Part shown: positions 44,075 to 53,162 of the stretch, in pieces
Numbering within the stretch: position 1 is the first letter of the stretch
How the letters are laid out: every line of letters begins with the position of its first letter
NCBI RefSeq assembly: GCF_021532625.1
Contig: NZ_JAKGAR010000002.1
Span: forward strand, 434,001 to 498,000
Direction of reading: 5' to 3'
Length of the DNA stretch: 64,000 bases
Source of the DNA: Octadecabacter algicola
Lineage (GTDB): Bacteria > Pseudomonadota > Alphaproteobacteria > Rhodobacterales > Rhodobacteraceae
The notes under the pieces: generated by a model
Told to the model about the DNA's origin: nothing
Databases searched by the model: none
Seen by the model: only the letters and a program-made list of their open reading frames with translations
Program-made: the position numbers and the translations under genes

Positions 44075-44716
44075 ATGCGCCAGATAGTTCCAGCTTTCGC
44101 CCTTTTACTGACCTCAACCGCTGCACTGCAGGCAGAAACCTATGCGGTGGATGTTTGGGCCGACAACTGGTTTGAAATGCGTATTGATGGTGAACTGGTC
44201 GCCGAAGACAGCGTATCCATTACCACAGAGCGATCTTTTAACGCCGAAAGCTTCACTTTTGAGGCGGAACGCCCCTTTGTGATTGGCCTTGTGGCCAAAG
44301 ACTTCAAAGAGAACGACACGGGACTTGAGTATATCGGTTCTGGTCGCCAACAAATGGGCGATGGTGGAGTCATCCTTCAAATGACCGATGCTTCTGGTGA
44401 AGCTGTTGTTGTTAGCGATGATGGGTGGCAGTGCCTTGTGATTCACACGGCGCCGTTAGACAAATCCTGCGAAAGCGAAAGCAATCCAGTTGCTGGTGAG
44501 GGTGTTTGCGATTTCGAAGCATCTGATGAACCCGCCGGTTGGGATCTTGCCGGATTTGACGCTGCCGATTGGCCGCAAGCTGATGTCTATTCCGAGGCAC
44601 AGGTCGATCCAAAGATGGGCTATGATGAAATTAGCTGGGACGCCGACGCAGAGCTAATCTGGGGCCCAGATCTTGAGCAAAGCAACACTGTTCTTTGCCG
44701 CTTAACTGTCGAATAA
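44075..44716 (+). CDS. Secreted hypothetical protein, carbohydrate-binding-like
   Basis: A 213-residue exported protein with a signal peptide ending in AALQAE. The two halves share a beta-sandwich look, with DVWADNWFEMRIDG at the start and a C-terminal WDLAGFDAADWPQADVYSEA followed by an ending in LIWGPDLEQSNTVLCR. This resembles galactose-binding-like domains with a discoidin-type WxxxxFDxxxW segment. Two Cys pairs are possible. No lipobox is present, so it is periplasmic or secreted. It lies 33 bases upstream of another secreted protein gene, and the two may be one transcript. Function is unknown. Confidence 0.65.
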   Translation: MRQIVPAFALLLTSTAALQAETYAVDVWADNWFEMRIDGELVAEDSVSITTERSFNAESFTFEAERPFVIGLVAKDFKENDTGLEYIGSGRQQMGDGGVILQMTDASGEAVVVSDDGWQCLVIHTAPLDKSCESESNPVAGEGVCDFEASDEPAGWDLAGFDAADWPQADVYSEAQVDPKMGYDEISWDADAELIWGPDLEQSNTVLCRLTVE

Positions 44717-44749
44717 ATCAAATTAGAATACCAAATAGGGACAAACACT

Positions 44750-45277
44750 ATGTACAAGTTCACCACTGGAGCAGCCGCTGCGATCGCAATTTCCGGCGCA
44801 GCCTATGCGGAAAATGTTGAAATCTACGTCACGGACATGCTCGACAATATCCAGAGCGGGTATTGCCTAGATATCGCTAAGGCGCAGGGCGCTAACGCGA
44901 ACCCTGATGACGGCCTTCAGGCGCACACCTGCTATAGCCCATCCGGTGAGATCTACGTCGATCAGGCGTTTGACTCTGAGCAATTCGCTGATGGCGTGAT
45001 TTACATGCCGGAGTTCGATGTTTGCATGCAGGCGTCGTCCACCGAAGCCGGCGCGGAAGTCGAATTGGTTGAGTGTGATGGGTCTGAGGCACAAAGCTGG
45101 GCGTTTGACGGCGAGGGCACAATCGCACCCGCAGCCGCCACTGACGTTTGCCTGACGTTGGCAGAAGAGACCCGCACGGGTCGCAGCGACGAGAACCAGA
45201 TGAAGGCACTGACGCTGGAAACATGTTCTGAGGACGCAGCCGCGACCCAGACTTGGGCCAACCGCACAGCGGAATAA
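44750..45277 (+). CDS. Secreted beta-trefoil (ricin-type lectin-like) protein
   Basis: A 175-residue exported protein. The signal peptide (KFTTGAAAAIAISGAAYA) is followed by three repeats of the pattern cys-leu, about 30 residues, then a Q-x-[WF]: CLDIAKA to VDQAF, CMQASSTE to AQSWAF, CLTLAEET to TQTWAN. This is the QxW layout of ricin B-type beta-trefoils, which bind sugars. The repeats are of about equal length. Sugar-binding itself is inferred. The gene follows the carbohydrate-binding-like gene by 33 bases. Confidence 0.72.
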   Translation: MYKFTTGAAAAIAISGAAYAENVEIYVTDMLDNIQSGYCLDIAKAQGANANPDDGLQAHTCYSPSGEIYVDQAFDSEQFADGVIYMPEFDVCMQASSTEAGAEVELVECDGSEAQSWAFDGEGTIAPAAATDVCLTLAEETRTGRSDENQMKALTLETCSEDAAATQTWANRTAE

Positions 45278-45283
45278 ATTTAG

Positions 45284-45313
45284 ATTGGGGGGCTGGTTCT
45301 GCCGGCCCCCAAT
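45284..45313. terminator. Bidirectional hairpin between the secreted-protein pair and the DUF2237 gene
   Basis: ATTGGGGG...TGG pairs with CCG...CCCCAAT across a TTCTG loop, between convergent stops at 45277 and 45345. It lacks a T-run. Confidence 0.6.
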
Positions 45314-45344
45314 ACCGATTGCGGGCATGATTTGCCGTAAGGCT

Positions 45345-45716
45345 TTAGGACGTCTGGTGTTGTTCCAGAACATTCAGAGGAACAATCTCTAGCGCTTTTT
45401 GATGAGTCGCCGAAAGGTTCACGCGAGGTGCGCAGCCTTCATCGGCCGCTTGCAAGAACCGCGCTGCACACAAACACCATCCATCGCCAGCCTTAAGCCC
45501 CGCAAACCCGAACTCTGGGCGTGGGGTGCTCAGGTCATTGCCGACATATTTACTAAACGCGAGGAATTCGTCGGTCATTACTGCGCAGACCGTATGACTG
45601 CCGCTGTCCTGATCGCAGGTGTCGCAGGCTCCATTGCGAAAGAAACCGGTCATTGGGTCTAGTGAACAGGTTTGCAATGCCTCACCGAGCACATTGAGAG
45701 AAGGGTCTTTGTCCAT
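45345..45716 (-). CDS. DUF2237 family protein
   Basis: A 123-residue cytoplasmic protein of the DUF2237 family, identified by the pattern NVLGEALQTCSLDPMTGFFRNGACDT, then VCAVMTDEFLAFSKYVGNDLSTP and WCLCAARFLQA. Six Cys are conserved, and function is unknown. The frame is open further upstream, but the family begins at the ATG at 45716. It overlaps the stop of the upstream beta-lactamase-family gene by 1 base (ATGA). Confidence 0.85.
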   Translation of the reverse strand: MDKDPSLNVLGEALQTCSLDPMTGFFRNGACDTCDQDSGSHTVCAVMTDEFLAFSKYVGNDLSTPRPEFGFAGLKAGDGWCLCAARFLQAADEGCAPRVNLSATHQKALEIVPLNVLEQHQTS

Positions 45717-46897
45717 CAGTCGAGGCTTTCTGCTATTGCTCGGAACATTGCGACGTTGCTGTCCGCTACACCGTCTTCGCGAAACGCGCGATCTGCAGCG
45801 TTCACGGCAATCACAACGCCGCGTGTGCGATCTATGTAGATATATTGACCGTAAATGCCGCGAGCCATGAATTGGCCTTCGGTCGCACCTACCGGCACCC
45901 ACCATTGGTACCCATATCCGATTGCTCCTTCGGCGGTTGGGGCGCTGGCAGCGGTGCTTTCTTCGATCCATGCTTCGGATACGATGCGATTGCCGAATGC
46001 GATGCCGCCGTTGGCGACCATGTTCCCAAACAGCGCGTAATCATGTGTCGTGAGGTTCAGGCCACCCAGCACAAAGGCGACCTCGTGTCCGTCCGCCAGA
46101 TAGTAAGGTGTGACTGTAAGCCCGAGAGGGCCGATAACCTTTTCGCTAAGCAAGTCAGGAATTGAACGGTTGGTGGCGCCACGGATTACCATTCCGATGA
46201 CGTGGGTATCGATCGACACATACTGCCACTGGCTGCCCGGTGCCGCGAAGGTTTCATCTAGCCCTTCGGCAAACCCGTCCATGGATTGGCCGAGCGCAAG
46301 GACGCGGCCCATTTTGTTAATGTCGCTCCAAAAATCGAGGTAGTCTTCGTCGAATGTGACGCCGGATGACATCTGTAGCACGTCTTTGATGGTCGCATCT
46401 TCATAAGACGACCCAACAAGCGACGGCACGTACTGGGTAACAGGCGCGTCTAGGTCTGGGATGGTGCCGTCTTCGTGCAGGATACCCATAAGGACAGACA
46501 AGAACGACTTGGCGACTGACCAGCTAATCCTAAGGGACGTGGCAGGGTCGTCTTCGTCATCGGTCGTCAGTGGATAGCTTTCATGACGAATTACGCCGTT
46601 TTGCACCACAATGACGCCGGTCACAGCACGGTCTTCACTCCATAAATCAAAACCCGTGGGCAGTGTCATCGGCGCGCCTGAAGGGAGCTGGTTCACGATG
46701 GTGTCGTCACGTGTAAGGGCAATGTGTTCGAACATTGTGTCCATGGCAGTGAAATTGGCGACGATGCGATCTTGGGAAAAGAGAGAATTAACAGCCATCA
46801 AACGCGCGACTTTCTCGCGTTGAAGGACAGCAAATCCAGCAATGAGAAGCAGGCACAAAAGCAGGCCAATTCCGATCCATTTCAAAGTGGTCTTCAT
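45716..46897 (-). CDS. Beta-lactamase-family serine hydrolase, membrane anchored
   Basis: A 393-residue class C-type serine hydrolase. The N-terminal hydrophobic helix (8-24) anchors it in or exports it through the membrane. The catalytic S-x-x-K is SVAK at 127-130, and the Tyr motif is WQYVSIDTHVIG. The third motif region lies near VAPVGATEG-like residues toward the C terminus. Substrates in this family range from peptidoglycan peptides to esters, so beta-lactam resistance is not implied. ATG at 46897 gives the anchored form and overlaps with DUF2237 downstream. Confidence 0.8.
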   Translation of the reverse strand: MKTTLKWIGIGLLLCLLLIAGFAVLQREKVARLMAVNSLFSQDRIVANFTAMDTMFEHIALTRDDTIVNQLPSGAPMTLPTGFDLWSEDRAVTGVIVVQNGVIRHESYPLTTDDEDDPATSLRISWSVAKSFLSVLMGILHEDGTIPDLDAPVTQYVPSLVGSSYEDATIKDVLQMSSGVTFDEDYLDFWSDINKMGRVLALGQSMDGFAEGLDETFAAPGSQWQYVSIDTHVIGMVIRGATNRSIPDLLSEKVIGPLGLTVTPYYLADGHEVAFVLGGLNLTTHDYALFGNMVANGGIAFGNRIVSEAWIEESTAASAPTAEGAIGYGYQWWVPVGATEGQFMARGIYGQYIYIDRTRGVVIAVNAADRAFREDGVADSNVAMFRAIAESLD

Positions 46898-46952
46898 ATC
46901 GGTTCCCTTGATTGCTTTCTGCAGCCTGACACGGGGCGCGGACTGCGACAAG

Positions 46953-47969
46953 TCAGATGGTCCAGTCGACCCACCGCCCATGAAAATCGACGCGGCCCAG
47001 CGAAAGGTGTAAATCACCCGGCCAAAGCCGAAGCGTTAGGGCTGCGCCGTTTTTACTTCCATCGTTTTCCATTTGAACAAAGGCCAACGGGCTGTCGGAC
47101 GTCGCTGTTGCTCCGGCGTCTTGGACTAAGGCGAGGCCTAGTTCTTGTTTTTCTTTGGGGAAATATTGCCATGCCACGGTGGTATAGATCATATGGGTTT
47201 GGCCGCTGATATGGGGCAGGCGGGGCGCGAGCCAGTCAATGGCGTCACCTTGATCAACAGGCGCTGGCGGCAAGGCTAGGGCTGTATCCGTAAGCTCGAG
47301 CCTGTGTGGCTGGTCGGGCCAAAGGTATGCCCGCAGGCGCAAGCTGTCTTTGATTGGATCGACTGGGTTCAAATCAACACCACGTCGTTCAACGACGCGT
47401 GGATGCATCATTGGGGGCAGATTGCCCGTCCAATCAGGTCTTAGCGTCAAGGCGGCATCTGTCGGCCCATAGGTCGTGTCGCCAACGTGTAACGCAAAGC
47501 GATCCCAGTTGAGGTTCAGCCCCGCGCTTGCGCCAAGTTCAGAAACCCTCATCGGGTTGGGGAAGTGTTCGGTGATCTTTTGGGCCGCGGCGATTAACGC
47601 GGATGCGCGGCGGACTTCGTTTGTTTGTGGTGGGTTGTCGATAAAGGCGTTCAGCGCTGTACCATGGGTGCGGAAGGTCTGGTCGAGCGCGAGCCAAAGA
47701 TCGTCATCCGACACTATAGCGGGCGGATAGACGGCATCGAGCACTCGATCACCCGAGAGGCGCAGCGCATGGAGTGCTCCACATAACCGTAGTGGCACGC
47801 TATCGCCGCCCGGGCCGAGTTCACCTTGCCAGTCAAATAGGCGATCTGTCAGAGGTGATCCGCGTCGCAGTTGCTTGGCCAAGACGCGGCACAGCTGGCC
47901 CATAAAGGGTGAACCTAGTGCGATGCAGTGGTCGGCCTGCTGAAGAAATGCTGTGCGCAGCTCTGCCAT
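46953..47969 (-). CDS. DUF2332 domain-containing protein
   Basis: A 338-residue cytoplasmic protein of the DUF2332 family: VSELGASAGLNLNWDRF, then ERRGVDLNPVDP, then TVAWQYFP. The ELGASAGLNL segment resembles a SAM-binding glycine loop, so a methyltransferase-like fold is possible. Function is unknown. It overlaps pth by 1 base and is likely translated from the same message. Confidence 0.8.
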   Translation of the reverse strand: MAELRTAFLQQADHCIALGSPFMGQLCRVLAKQLRRGSPLTDRLFDWQGELGPGGDSVPLRLCGALHALRLSGDRVLDAVYPPAIVSDDDLWLALDQTFRTHGTALNAFIDNPPQTNEVRRASALIAAAQKITEHFPNPMRVSELGASAGLNLNWDRFALHVGDTTYGPTDAALTLRPDWTGNLPPMMHPRVVERRGVDLNPVDPIKDSLRLRAYLWPDQPHRLELTDTALALPPAPVDQGDAIDWLAPRLPHISGQTHMIYTTVAWQYFPKEKQELGLALVQDAGATATSDSPLAFVQMENDGSKNGAALTLRLWPGDLHLSLGRVDFHGRWVDWTI

Positions 47970-48694
47970 TAACGGAACTTGTCAGCGAGTTTTTGCAAGG
48001 CCGAGCGCGTGTCAGTCTCGACTTCGGGCGCCGGATCTTGCTTGGGCTTGGGCGCGGCCGTTTTTTGATCTGGCTTGGCATCCGGTTCTTGTTGGTTTGA
48101 CTTCTTGGTTCCTGTGGACGGTCTCGGAGGGTTTACGCGCAAGGCAACAGCATTTAGGAATTTCGGCCCTTCATCGTTCGCCAGATATGCGACTCCGTCA
48201 GACATGCCGCGCAAAACATCGTCGAGCCAGTTCTGATCCGCTTTGGCAAAATCGCTCAGCACATAACCCGGAACGCGATCTTTATGGCCGGGGTGGCCAA
48301 CGCCCAAACGCACGCGATCGTAATGCGGCCCGATGTGTTGATGAATTGATCGTAACCCGTTGTGGCCAGCATGGCCGCCACCGGACTTTAGCCGGACCTT
48401 TGCTGGGGCGAGGTCTATCTCATCGTGGAAAACGGTCACATCCGTGCTGTCGAGCTTATAAAATCGCATCGCTTCGCCAACGGATTGACCAGACATGTTC
48501 ATGAAAGTCTCGGGTTTAAGAAGGATGACCTTCTCGCTTCCCAAACGACCTTCGCTAACTTGTCCCTGAAATTTGCTGCGCCAAGGGGCAAAGCCGTGAT
48601 CGCGCGCGAATTCATCCAGCGCCATAAAGCCGATGTTGTGTCGGTTCTGCGCGTATTTCGAACCGGGGTTTCCGAGGCCAACAAATAATTTCAT
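47969..48694 (-). CDS. pth: Peptidyl-tRNA hydrolase with C-terminal extension
   Basis: A 241-residue Pth that releases peptides from stalled peptidyl-tRNA. The N terminus is GLGNPGSKYAQNRHNIGF with catalytic His19, then FHDEIDLAP and GGHAGHNGLRSI. About 50 extra residues beyond the usual end are low-complexity (Lys/Pro/Gln/Asp), ending in ETDTRSALQKLADKFR. It lies 1.4 kb from rplY, the usual neighbour, with the EAL gene inserted in the opposite direction. Confidence 0.93.
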   Translation of the reverse strand: MKLFVGLGNPGSKYAQNRHNIGFMALDEFARDHGFAPWRSKFQGQVSEGRLGSEKVILLKPETFMNMSGQSVGEAMRFYKLDSTDVTVFHDEIDLAPAKVRLKSGGGHAGHNGLRSIHQHIGPHYDRVRLGVGHPGHKDRVPGYVLSDFAKADQNWLDDVLRGMSDGVAYLANDEGPKFLNAVALRVNPPRPSTGTKKSNQQEPDAKPDQKTAAPKPKQDPAPEVETDTRSALQKLADKFR

Positions 48695-48839
48695 ACCGTC
48701 TTATATCGGCACGGGTTCTGGTCGCCCAGCCCCTAGATCGCTGGGTTGAAGTGATAAAAATTGTAACGATCTGAAAATGACTTGGTAACGGTTTGTTCAG
48801 GCCGACTGTTGCATCTCTCGTGGGTGAATGAGGAACCAA

Positions 48840-50063
48840 ATGTCAAATCCCCTATCTACGAAAGCCATCGTACCGAACATTATTGAACCCGACGGGGATG
48901 TAATCATGAACGCGCTGACATTTGCGCGCAGCCATCTGGATATGGAGATCGCTTTTCTGGCGCGGATCGTTGGCGATGACCTCGTGTTTGAGGTCGTTGT
49001 AGGTCCGGAAACTGAAACGGTAATTGTGGTCGGCCAATCCGTACCCATGAATTTGACCTTGTCTCAGCATATTATCGAAGGCCGCCTTCCAGAGCTGATT
49101 ACAAACGTAAAAGATTATCCCTTCATCCAAGACCTTGGTGTTCTGAAGAAGGTCAATATTCAGTCCCATGTCGGTATTCCGATTTACGATTCCGAGGGGG
49201 CGATCTACGGGATGTTTAGTTGCGTTGATAGCAGACCCAAAAAATCGTTAAATGCCCGCGATCTTAAGGTTATGCGGGCTTTTGCATCGCTTTCGGCTGA
49301 CCAAATCATCGCGCGGTTGGCTCAGGAAGAGGCCGCTGTATTGAAGCGAAATGCTATTGAGGCCGTTTTGGAGGGGCATGCGTTCGAAATCGCCTTACAA
49401 CCTATTATGCGGTTGCAGGGAGATGGAACTGCTGGCTACGAGGCGCTTTGCCGGTTCTCTCCTGAACCGTACCGCGCGCCGAACTTATGGTTTGATGATG
49501 CCGCCGAAGCAGGGCTTCAGGTGACTCTGGAGTTACTGGTCATCGAGGCGGCCCTCGCTTTCTTGCCTCACCTGCCACCTGAAAGCTACCTCGCGGTGAA
49601 CTCATCCCCCAATACGTTGGCCACTGGGGAAATTGCTAAACTTCTGGAACATGTAGACGGTGCTCGGGTGTTGATCGAAATAACAGAACACGCTGAGATC
49701 GCGAACCTAGATCAGCTGCTTATGGCAATAGATCAGTTACGCGAACAGGACGTGCGGATCGCCGTGGATGACGCGGGAGCAGGGTATTCTGGCTTGCAAC
49801 AGATCGTTCGGCTGCGGCCCGAGGTTATCAAACTGGATATCTCATTGACACAGGACGTCGACAAAGACCTAGCGCGGCGTTCATTGGCATCCGCGATGGT
49901 GCAATTTGCCAAAGACACGAATGCACGGGTTGTCGCCGAAGGGATTGAGACCGAAGCAGAGATGCGAACGTTGAAGTTGCTCGGGGTCGACATGGGGCAG
50001 GGGTATCACCTTGGGAGGCCAAAGCTCGCCGCGAATTTGTTAGATTTGGAACAGGCTGGCTAA
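48840..50063 (+). CDS. GAF-EAL cyclic-di-GMP phosphodiesterase-like protein
   Basis: A 407-residue protein: an N-terminal GAF-like domain (about 20-165) and an EAL domain (about 175-400). The EAL active-site set is largely present: YEALCRF (E-A-L), NSSPNTL, IEITEHAE, DDAGAGYSGL (with D-D-A-G in place of D-D-F-G), K in VIKLDIS, EGIE and QGYHLG. Activity on c-di-GMP is plausible. No GGDEF is present. The start at 48840 has GAGGAA just upstream and is preferred over 48828. It interrupts the rplY-pth pair. Confidence 0.85.
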   Translation: MSNPLSTKAIVPNIIEPDGDVIMNALTFARSHLDMEIAFLARIVGDDLVFEVVVGPETETVIVVGQSVPMNLTLSQHIIEGRLPELITNVKDYPFIQDLGVLKKVNIQSHVGIPIYDSEGAIYGMFSCVDSRPKKSLNARDLKVMRAFASLSADQIIARLAQEEAAVLKRNAIEAVLEGHAFEIALQPIMRLQGDGTAGYEALCRFSPEPYRAPNLWFDDAAEAGLQVTLELLVIEAALAFLPHLPPESYLAVNSSPNTLATGEIAKLLEHVDGARVLIEITEHAEIANLDQLLMAIDQLREQDVRIAVDDAGAGYSGLQQIVRLRPEVIKLDISLTQDVDKDLARRSLASAMVQFAKDTNARVVAEGIETEAEMRTLKLLGVDMGQGYHLGRPKLAANLLDLEQAG

Positions 50064-50085
50064 ACTTACGCTTGCAGATAACGAA

Positions 50086-50112
50086 AAAGGGCGCGCCAAT
50101 GGCACGCCCTTT
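50086..50112. terminator. Bidirectional terminator between EAL gene and rplY
   Basis: AAAGGGCG-CGCC pairs with GGCA-CGCCCTTT around AAT, between convergent stops, with an A-run on one side and T-bases on the other. Confidence 0.85.
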
Positions 50113-50141
50113 CAATGTCTATTTGCCGTTTGGCAGCAATC

Positions 50142-50798
50142 TTACTCGTCGGAAGCTTCAGTTGTTGCTGGAACTTCGTCCGCTGCAACGTCTTCGCCTT
50201 CGTCCTCGTCGTCCTCAGCAGATGTAAGGCTCGCTGGGGCTTGAAGGTTCGCAATAACGAAATCACGATCGATTGTTGGTTTCGCGCCTTCAGGCAGCTT
50301 GATCGAAGAAATAGTGATCGTGTCACCAATTTCGAGACCTGTGAGGTCAACAGTCAGGCTTTCTGGGATGTCGCCAGCTGTCACAACCAATTCAACTTCG
50401 TTGCGAACTGGGATCAGAACGCCGCCAGCTTTCAACGCAGGACATTCGTCTTCGTTGATGAATTCAACACCGATGAACAGGTTGATTTTCGTTGTGCGCT
50501 TCAGGCGCATGAAGTCGAGGTGTGTTGGCAAATCTTTAACAACGTGGCGCTGCACGTTACGGCAGATCACACGAACGTCGTCTTGGCCTTCAACTTTCAG
50601 GTTGAACAGTGTGGACAAGAAACGGCCTGCTTTCAGCTTCTTCAAGAGAACGTTGAAGGGCACGTTGATTGCGATTGGGTCTTCACCACCACCGTAAACA
50701 ACGCCCGGGACGAGGCCGTCGCGGCGTGCTTGGCGCGCAGCGCCTTTACCTGTGTCAGTGCGAAGTGTTGCTTCAAAATCTGGAACTTGGCCAGCCAT
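50142..50798 (-). CDS. rplY: 50S ribosomal protein L25/general stress protein Ctc
   Basis: A 218-residue L25 of the long (TL5/Ctc) type. The N-terminal 5S rRNA-binding domain ([32 protein letters not shown]) is followed by the beta-barrel C-terminal domain. It ends in an acidic Ala/Asp/Glu-rich tail. The ATG at 50798 gives the family N terminus, and the frame open to 50831 does not. The gene is convergent with the EAL gene. Confidence 0.93.
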   Translation of the reverse strand: MAGQVPDFEATLRTDTGKGAARQARRDGLVPGVVYGGGEDPIAINVPFNVLLKKLKAGRFLSTLFNLKVEGQDDVRVICRNVQRHVVKDLPTHLDFMRLKRTTKINLFIGVEFINEDECPALKAGGVLIPVRNEVELVVTAGDIPESLTVDLTGLEIGDTITISSIKLPEGAKPTIDRDFVIANLQAPASLTSAEDDEDEGEDVAADEVPATTEASDE

Positions 50799-50950
50799 CT
50801 TGGTCTTCCTTTCAATTCGCGCGTCGCTCAACTCTGTTAGCGACCCACTTTTCCATGTCAGGAACCATGCTGGTCCCTAGTGAAGTCGCGCGTATAGGGC
50901 AGGATTGCCCTTTTGAAAAGGGGGATTCTTTGTCATCCTGCGAGGTCGGG

Positions 50951-52114
50951 TTAAGCCCACCGCCCTTCGAAATCCTCCGGAACCAAAAGAACATTTTCAT
51001 CAAGGTCTTTGATGTCGCGTTTGCCGCATAAGGCCATCGTGATATCGAGCTCTTTGTGGATGACTTCAAGCGCCGAAGTCACGCCTGCTTCGCCCATGGC
51101 GCCAAGCCCGTGGATATAGGCCCGCCCTATCATCACACCTTTTGCACCAAGGGCTAGCGCCTTCAACACATCCTGGCCCGACCGGATGCCACTATCGAGA
51201 TGAACTTCGACCTTGTCGCCCACGGCGCGCATGATGCTTGGCAGCATTCGAATAGAGGATAATGCCCCATCCAGCTGGCGCCCCCCGTGGTTTGAAACGA
51301 TGATCGCATCGCAACCAACTTCGGCAGCCATCTTAGCGTCTTCCGCGTCTAGAATGCCCTTCAGGATCAACTTGCCGCCCCATTTCTTTTTCAGAATGCG
51401 AATTTTCTCCCAATCCAGACGTGGATCGAATTGTTCTGCCGTCCATGTCTGCAGGGAGTTCATGTTTTCGACTCCTTTTGCATGGCCAACAATGTTGCCA
51501 AAGGATCGGCGTTTGGTTTGCAACATTTCGATGCCCCAACGCCATTTCGTTGCAAGATCAAGGAGCACCGGCGGCGTCAATTTCGGCGGGGCCGTCAGCC
51601 CGTTCTTTAGGTCTTTGTGGCGCTGTCCGAGGATCTGCAGGTCCAGCGTTAGGACCATCGCGGAACATCCCGCGCGTTTTGCGCGTTCGATGATGGCATC
51701 CACATATTCTTCGTCGCGCATAACATAGAGCTGAAACCAGAACGGTGCGGTTGTATGTTCGGCCACATCTTCGATTGAACAGATTGACATGGTCGATAGC
51801 GTATAAGGCACGCCGAACTTTTCCGCCGCACGTGCCGCTTTGATCTCACCATCTGCGCGTTGCATGCCCGTGAGCCCAACCGGAGCAAGCGCAACAGGCA
51901 TTGTAACGTCTTGGCCGATCAACTGACTTGCGGTTGTGCGGTTGGTCATATCGACGGCGATGCGCTGACGGAGGCGGATTTTGTCAAAGTCAGAAGTGTT
52001 TTCGCGGAACGTTTGTTCCGTCCAAGACCCGCTTTCGCAATAGTCATAAAACATCTTCGGCGTGCGGCGTTTGTGCAGGCGTTTTAGATCGTTGATATTT
52101 GTAATGACAGGCAT
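50951..52114 (-). CDS. lldD: FMN-dependent L-lactate dehydrogenase-like alpha-hydroxy acid oxidase
   Basis: A 387-residue TIM-barrel flavoprotein. The substrate and FMN sites are VALAPVGLTGMQ, the QLYVMRD segment, and the catalytic His in SNHGGRQLDG. The sequence resembles LldD-type L-lactate:quinone oxidoreductases, but glycolate or mandelate oxidases of this family look alike. The ATG at 52114 begins the conserved PVITNINDLKRLHKRRTP. It is next to trpA, 80 bases downstream of it on the same strand. Confidence 0.88.
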   Translation of the reverse strand: MPVITNINDLKRLHKRRTPKMFYDYCESGSWTEQTFRENTSDFDKIRLRQRIAVDMTNRTTASQLIGQDVTMPVALAPVGLTGMQRADGEIKAARAAEKFGVPYTLSTMSICSIEDVAEHTTAPFWFQLYVMRDEEYVDAIIERAKRAGCSAMVLTLDLQILGQRHKDLKNGLTAPPKLTPPVLLDLATKWRWGIEMLQTKRRSFGNIVGHAKGVENMNSLQTWTAEQFDPRLDWEKIRILKKKWGGKLILKGILDAEDAKMAAEVGCDAIIVSNHGGRQLDGALSSIRMLPSIMRAVGDKVEVHLDSGIRSGQDVLKALALGAKGVMIGRAYIHGLGAMGEAGVTSALEVIHKELDITMALCGKRDIKDLDENVLLVPEDFEGRWA

Positions 52115-52194
52115 TGCGCGGGCTTTCGGTTGATATTGGTTAGGTTCTTTTACCAATATCGCCTTTTCAGCGCAAATGTTAAGTCGCATCGCTG

Positions 52195-52986
52195 TTATGC
52201 GGAGTGCGCACCGTCAGACAAGGTCTTAACAAATGCCAAAACATCGGCCACAGGTTCGCCTGCGGCGATCTTCTCGACAATCGCCGATCCAACAACAGTG
52301 CCATCCGCGACGCCAGCGATGTCTTTGGCGGTCTCGGGGGTGCGCACCCCAAACCCAACGATGACGGGCAGGTCGGTCGATGCCTTTATCCGCGCAACTT
52401 CGGGCGCAACATCAGAGGCTTGGGCTGCTGCCGCGCCAGTCGTGCCTGTGACGGACACATAGTAAAGGAAGCCTGATGTGTTTTGCAGAACTTTGGGAAG
52501 GCGTTTTGCATCCGTCGTCGGGGTGGCAAGGCGGATGAAATTCAGACCGGCGGCTTGCGCGGGAATACAAAGTTCTTCGTCTTCCTCAGGCGGCAAATCG
52601 ACGATGATCAACCCGTCGATGCCAGCTTCTTTTGCTTGTTCTAGGAACAGATCAACGCCACGGGAGTAAATCGGGTTGTAGTAGCCCATCATCACAATCG
52701 GTGTGGTGTTGTCGGTCTTGCGCAACTCGGCTGCGATAGACAGCGTTTGGTCCAACGTCATGCCGCCATCAAGCGCGCGTTGTCCGGCCAATTGAATTGT
52801 CGCACCATCCGCCATCGGGTCCGTGAAGGGGAGGCCCAATTCGATGACATCAACGCCCGCTGCTGGCAGGCCCTTAACGATCTCAAGCGAGGTTTCGTAG
52901 TTAGGGTCGCCTGCCATCACATAAGCAACAAAGGCTTTCTTGCCGGCTGCGCTGAGTTCGGCAAATTTGGCGTCAATTCTGCTCAT
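52195..52986 (-). CDS. trpA: Tryptophan synthase alpha chain
   Basis: A 263-residue TIM-barrel protein that cleaves indole-3-glycerol phosphate. [17 protein letters not shown] carries the catalytic Glu, [12 protein letters not shown] the Asp, and GFGVRTPE the phosphate loop near the end. It is separated by about 8.3 kb from trpB and on the opposite strand, unlike the enteric trp operon. It ends 80 bases before lldD. Confidence 0.96.
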   Translation of the reverse strand: MSRIDAKFAELSAAGKKAFVAYVMAGDPNYETSLEIVKGLPAAGVDVIELGLPFTDPMADGATIQLAGQRALDGGMTLDQTLSIAAELRKTDNTTPIVMMGYYNPIYSRGVDLFLEQAKEAGIDGLIIVDLPPEEDEELCIPAQAAGLNFIRLATPTTDAKRLPKVLQNTSGFLYYVSVTGTTGAAAAQASDVAPEVARIKASTDLPVIVGFGVRTPETAKDIAGVADGTVVGSAIVEKIAAGEPVADVLAFVKTLSDGAHSA

Positions 52987-53162
52987 GGTCGTCCCCTGAT
53001 CGTGGTGTCGTTTTTCCTTAAGCGGGTTTGCGCGAAAGGACGGGGGAAATCAATGGGCGACGTTCAACTGCGCCCAAACAAGGCGTGGAGACAGATGGTT
53101 GCTTGCGATAGGTCGGGTCACGGCCTAGAAGCCCAAGAAACACGGGTTTAAGGAGCGATCTG

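Noticed and set aside
45716-46897. Beta-lactamase gene conferring resistance
   Set aside because: The SxxK family includes esterases and DD-peptidases, and the YxN and KTG-type motifs are not clear here.
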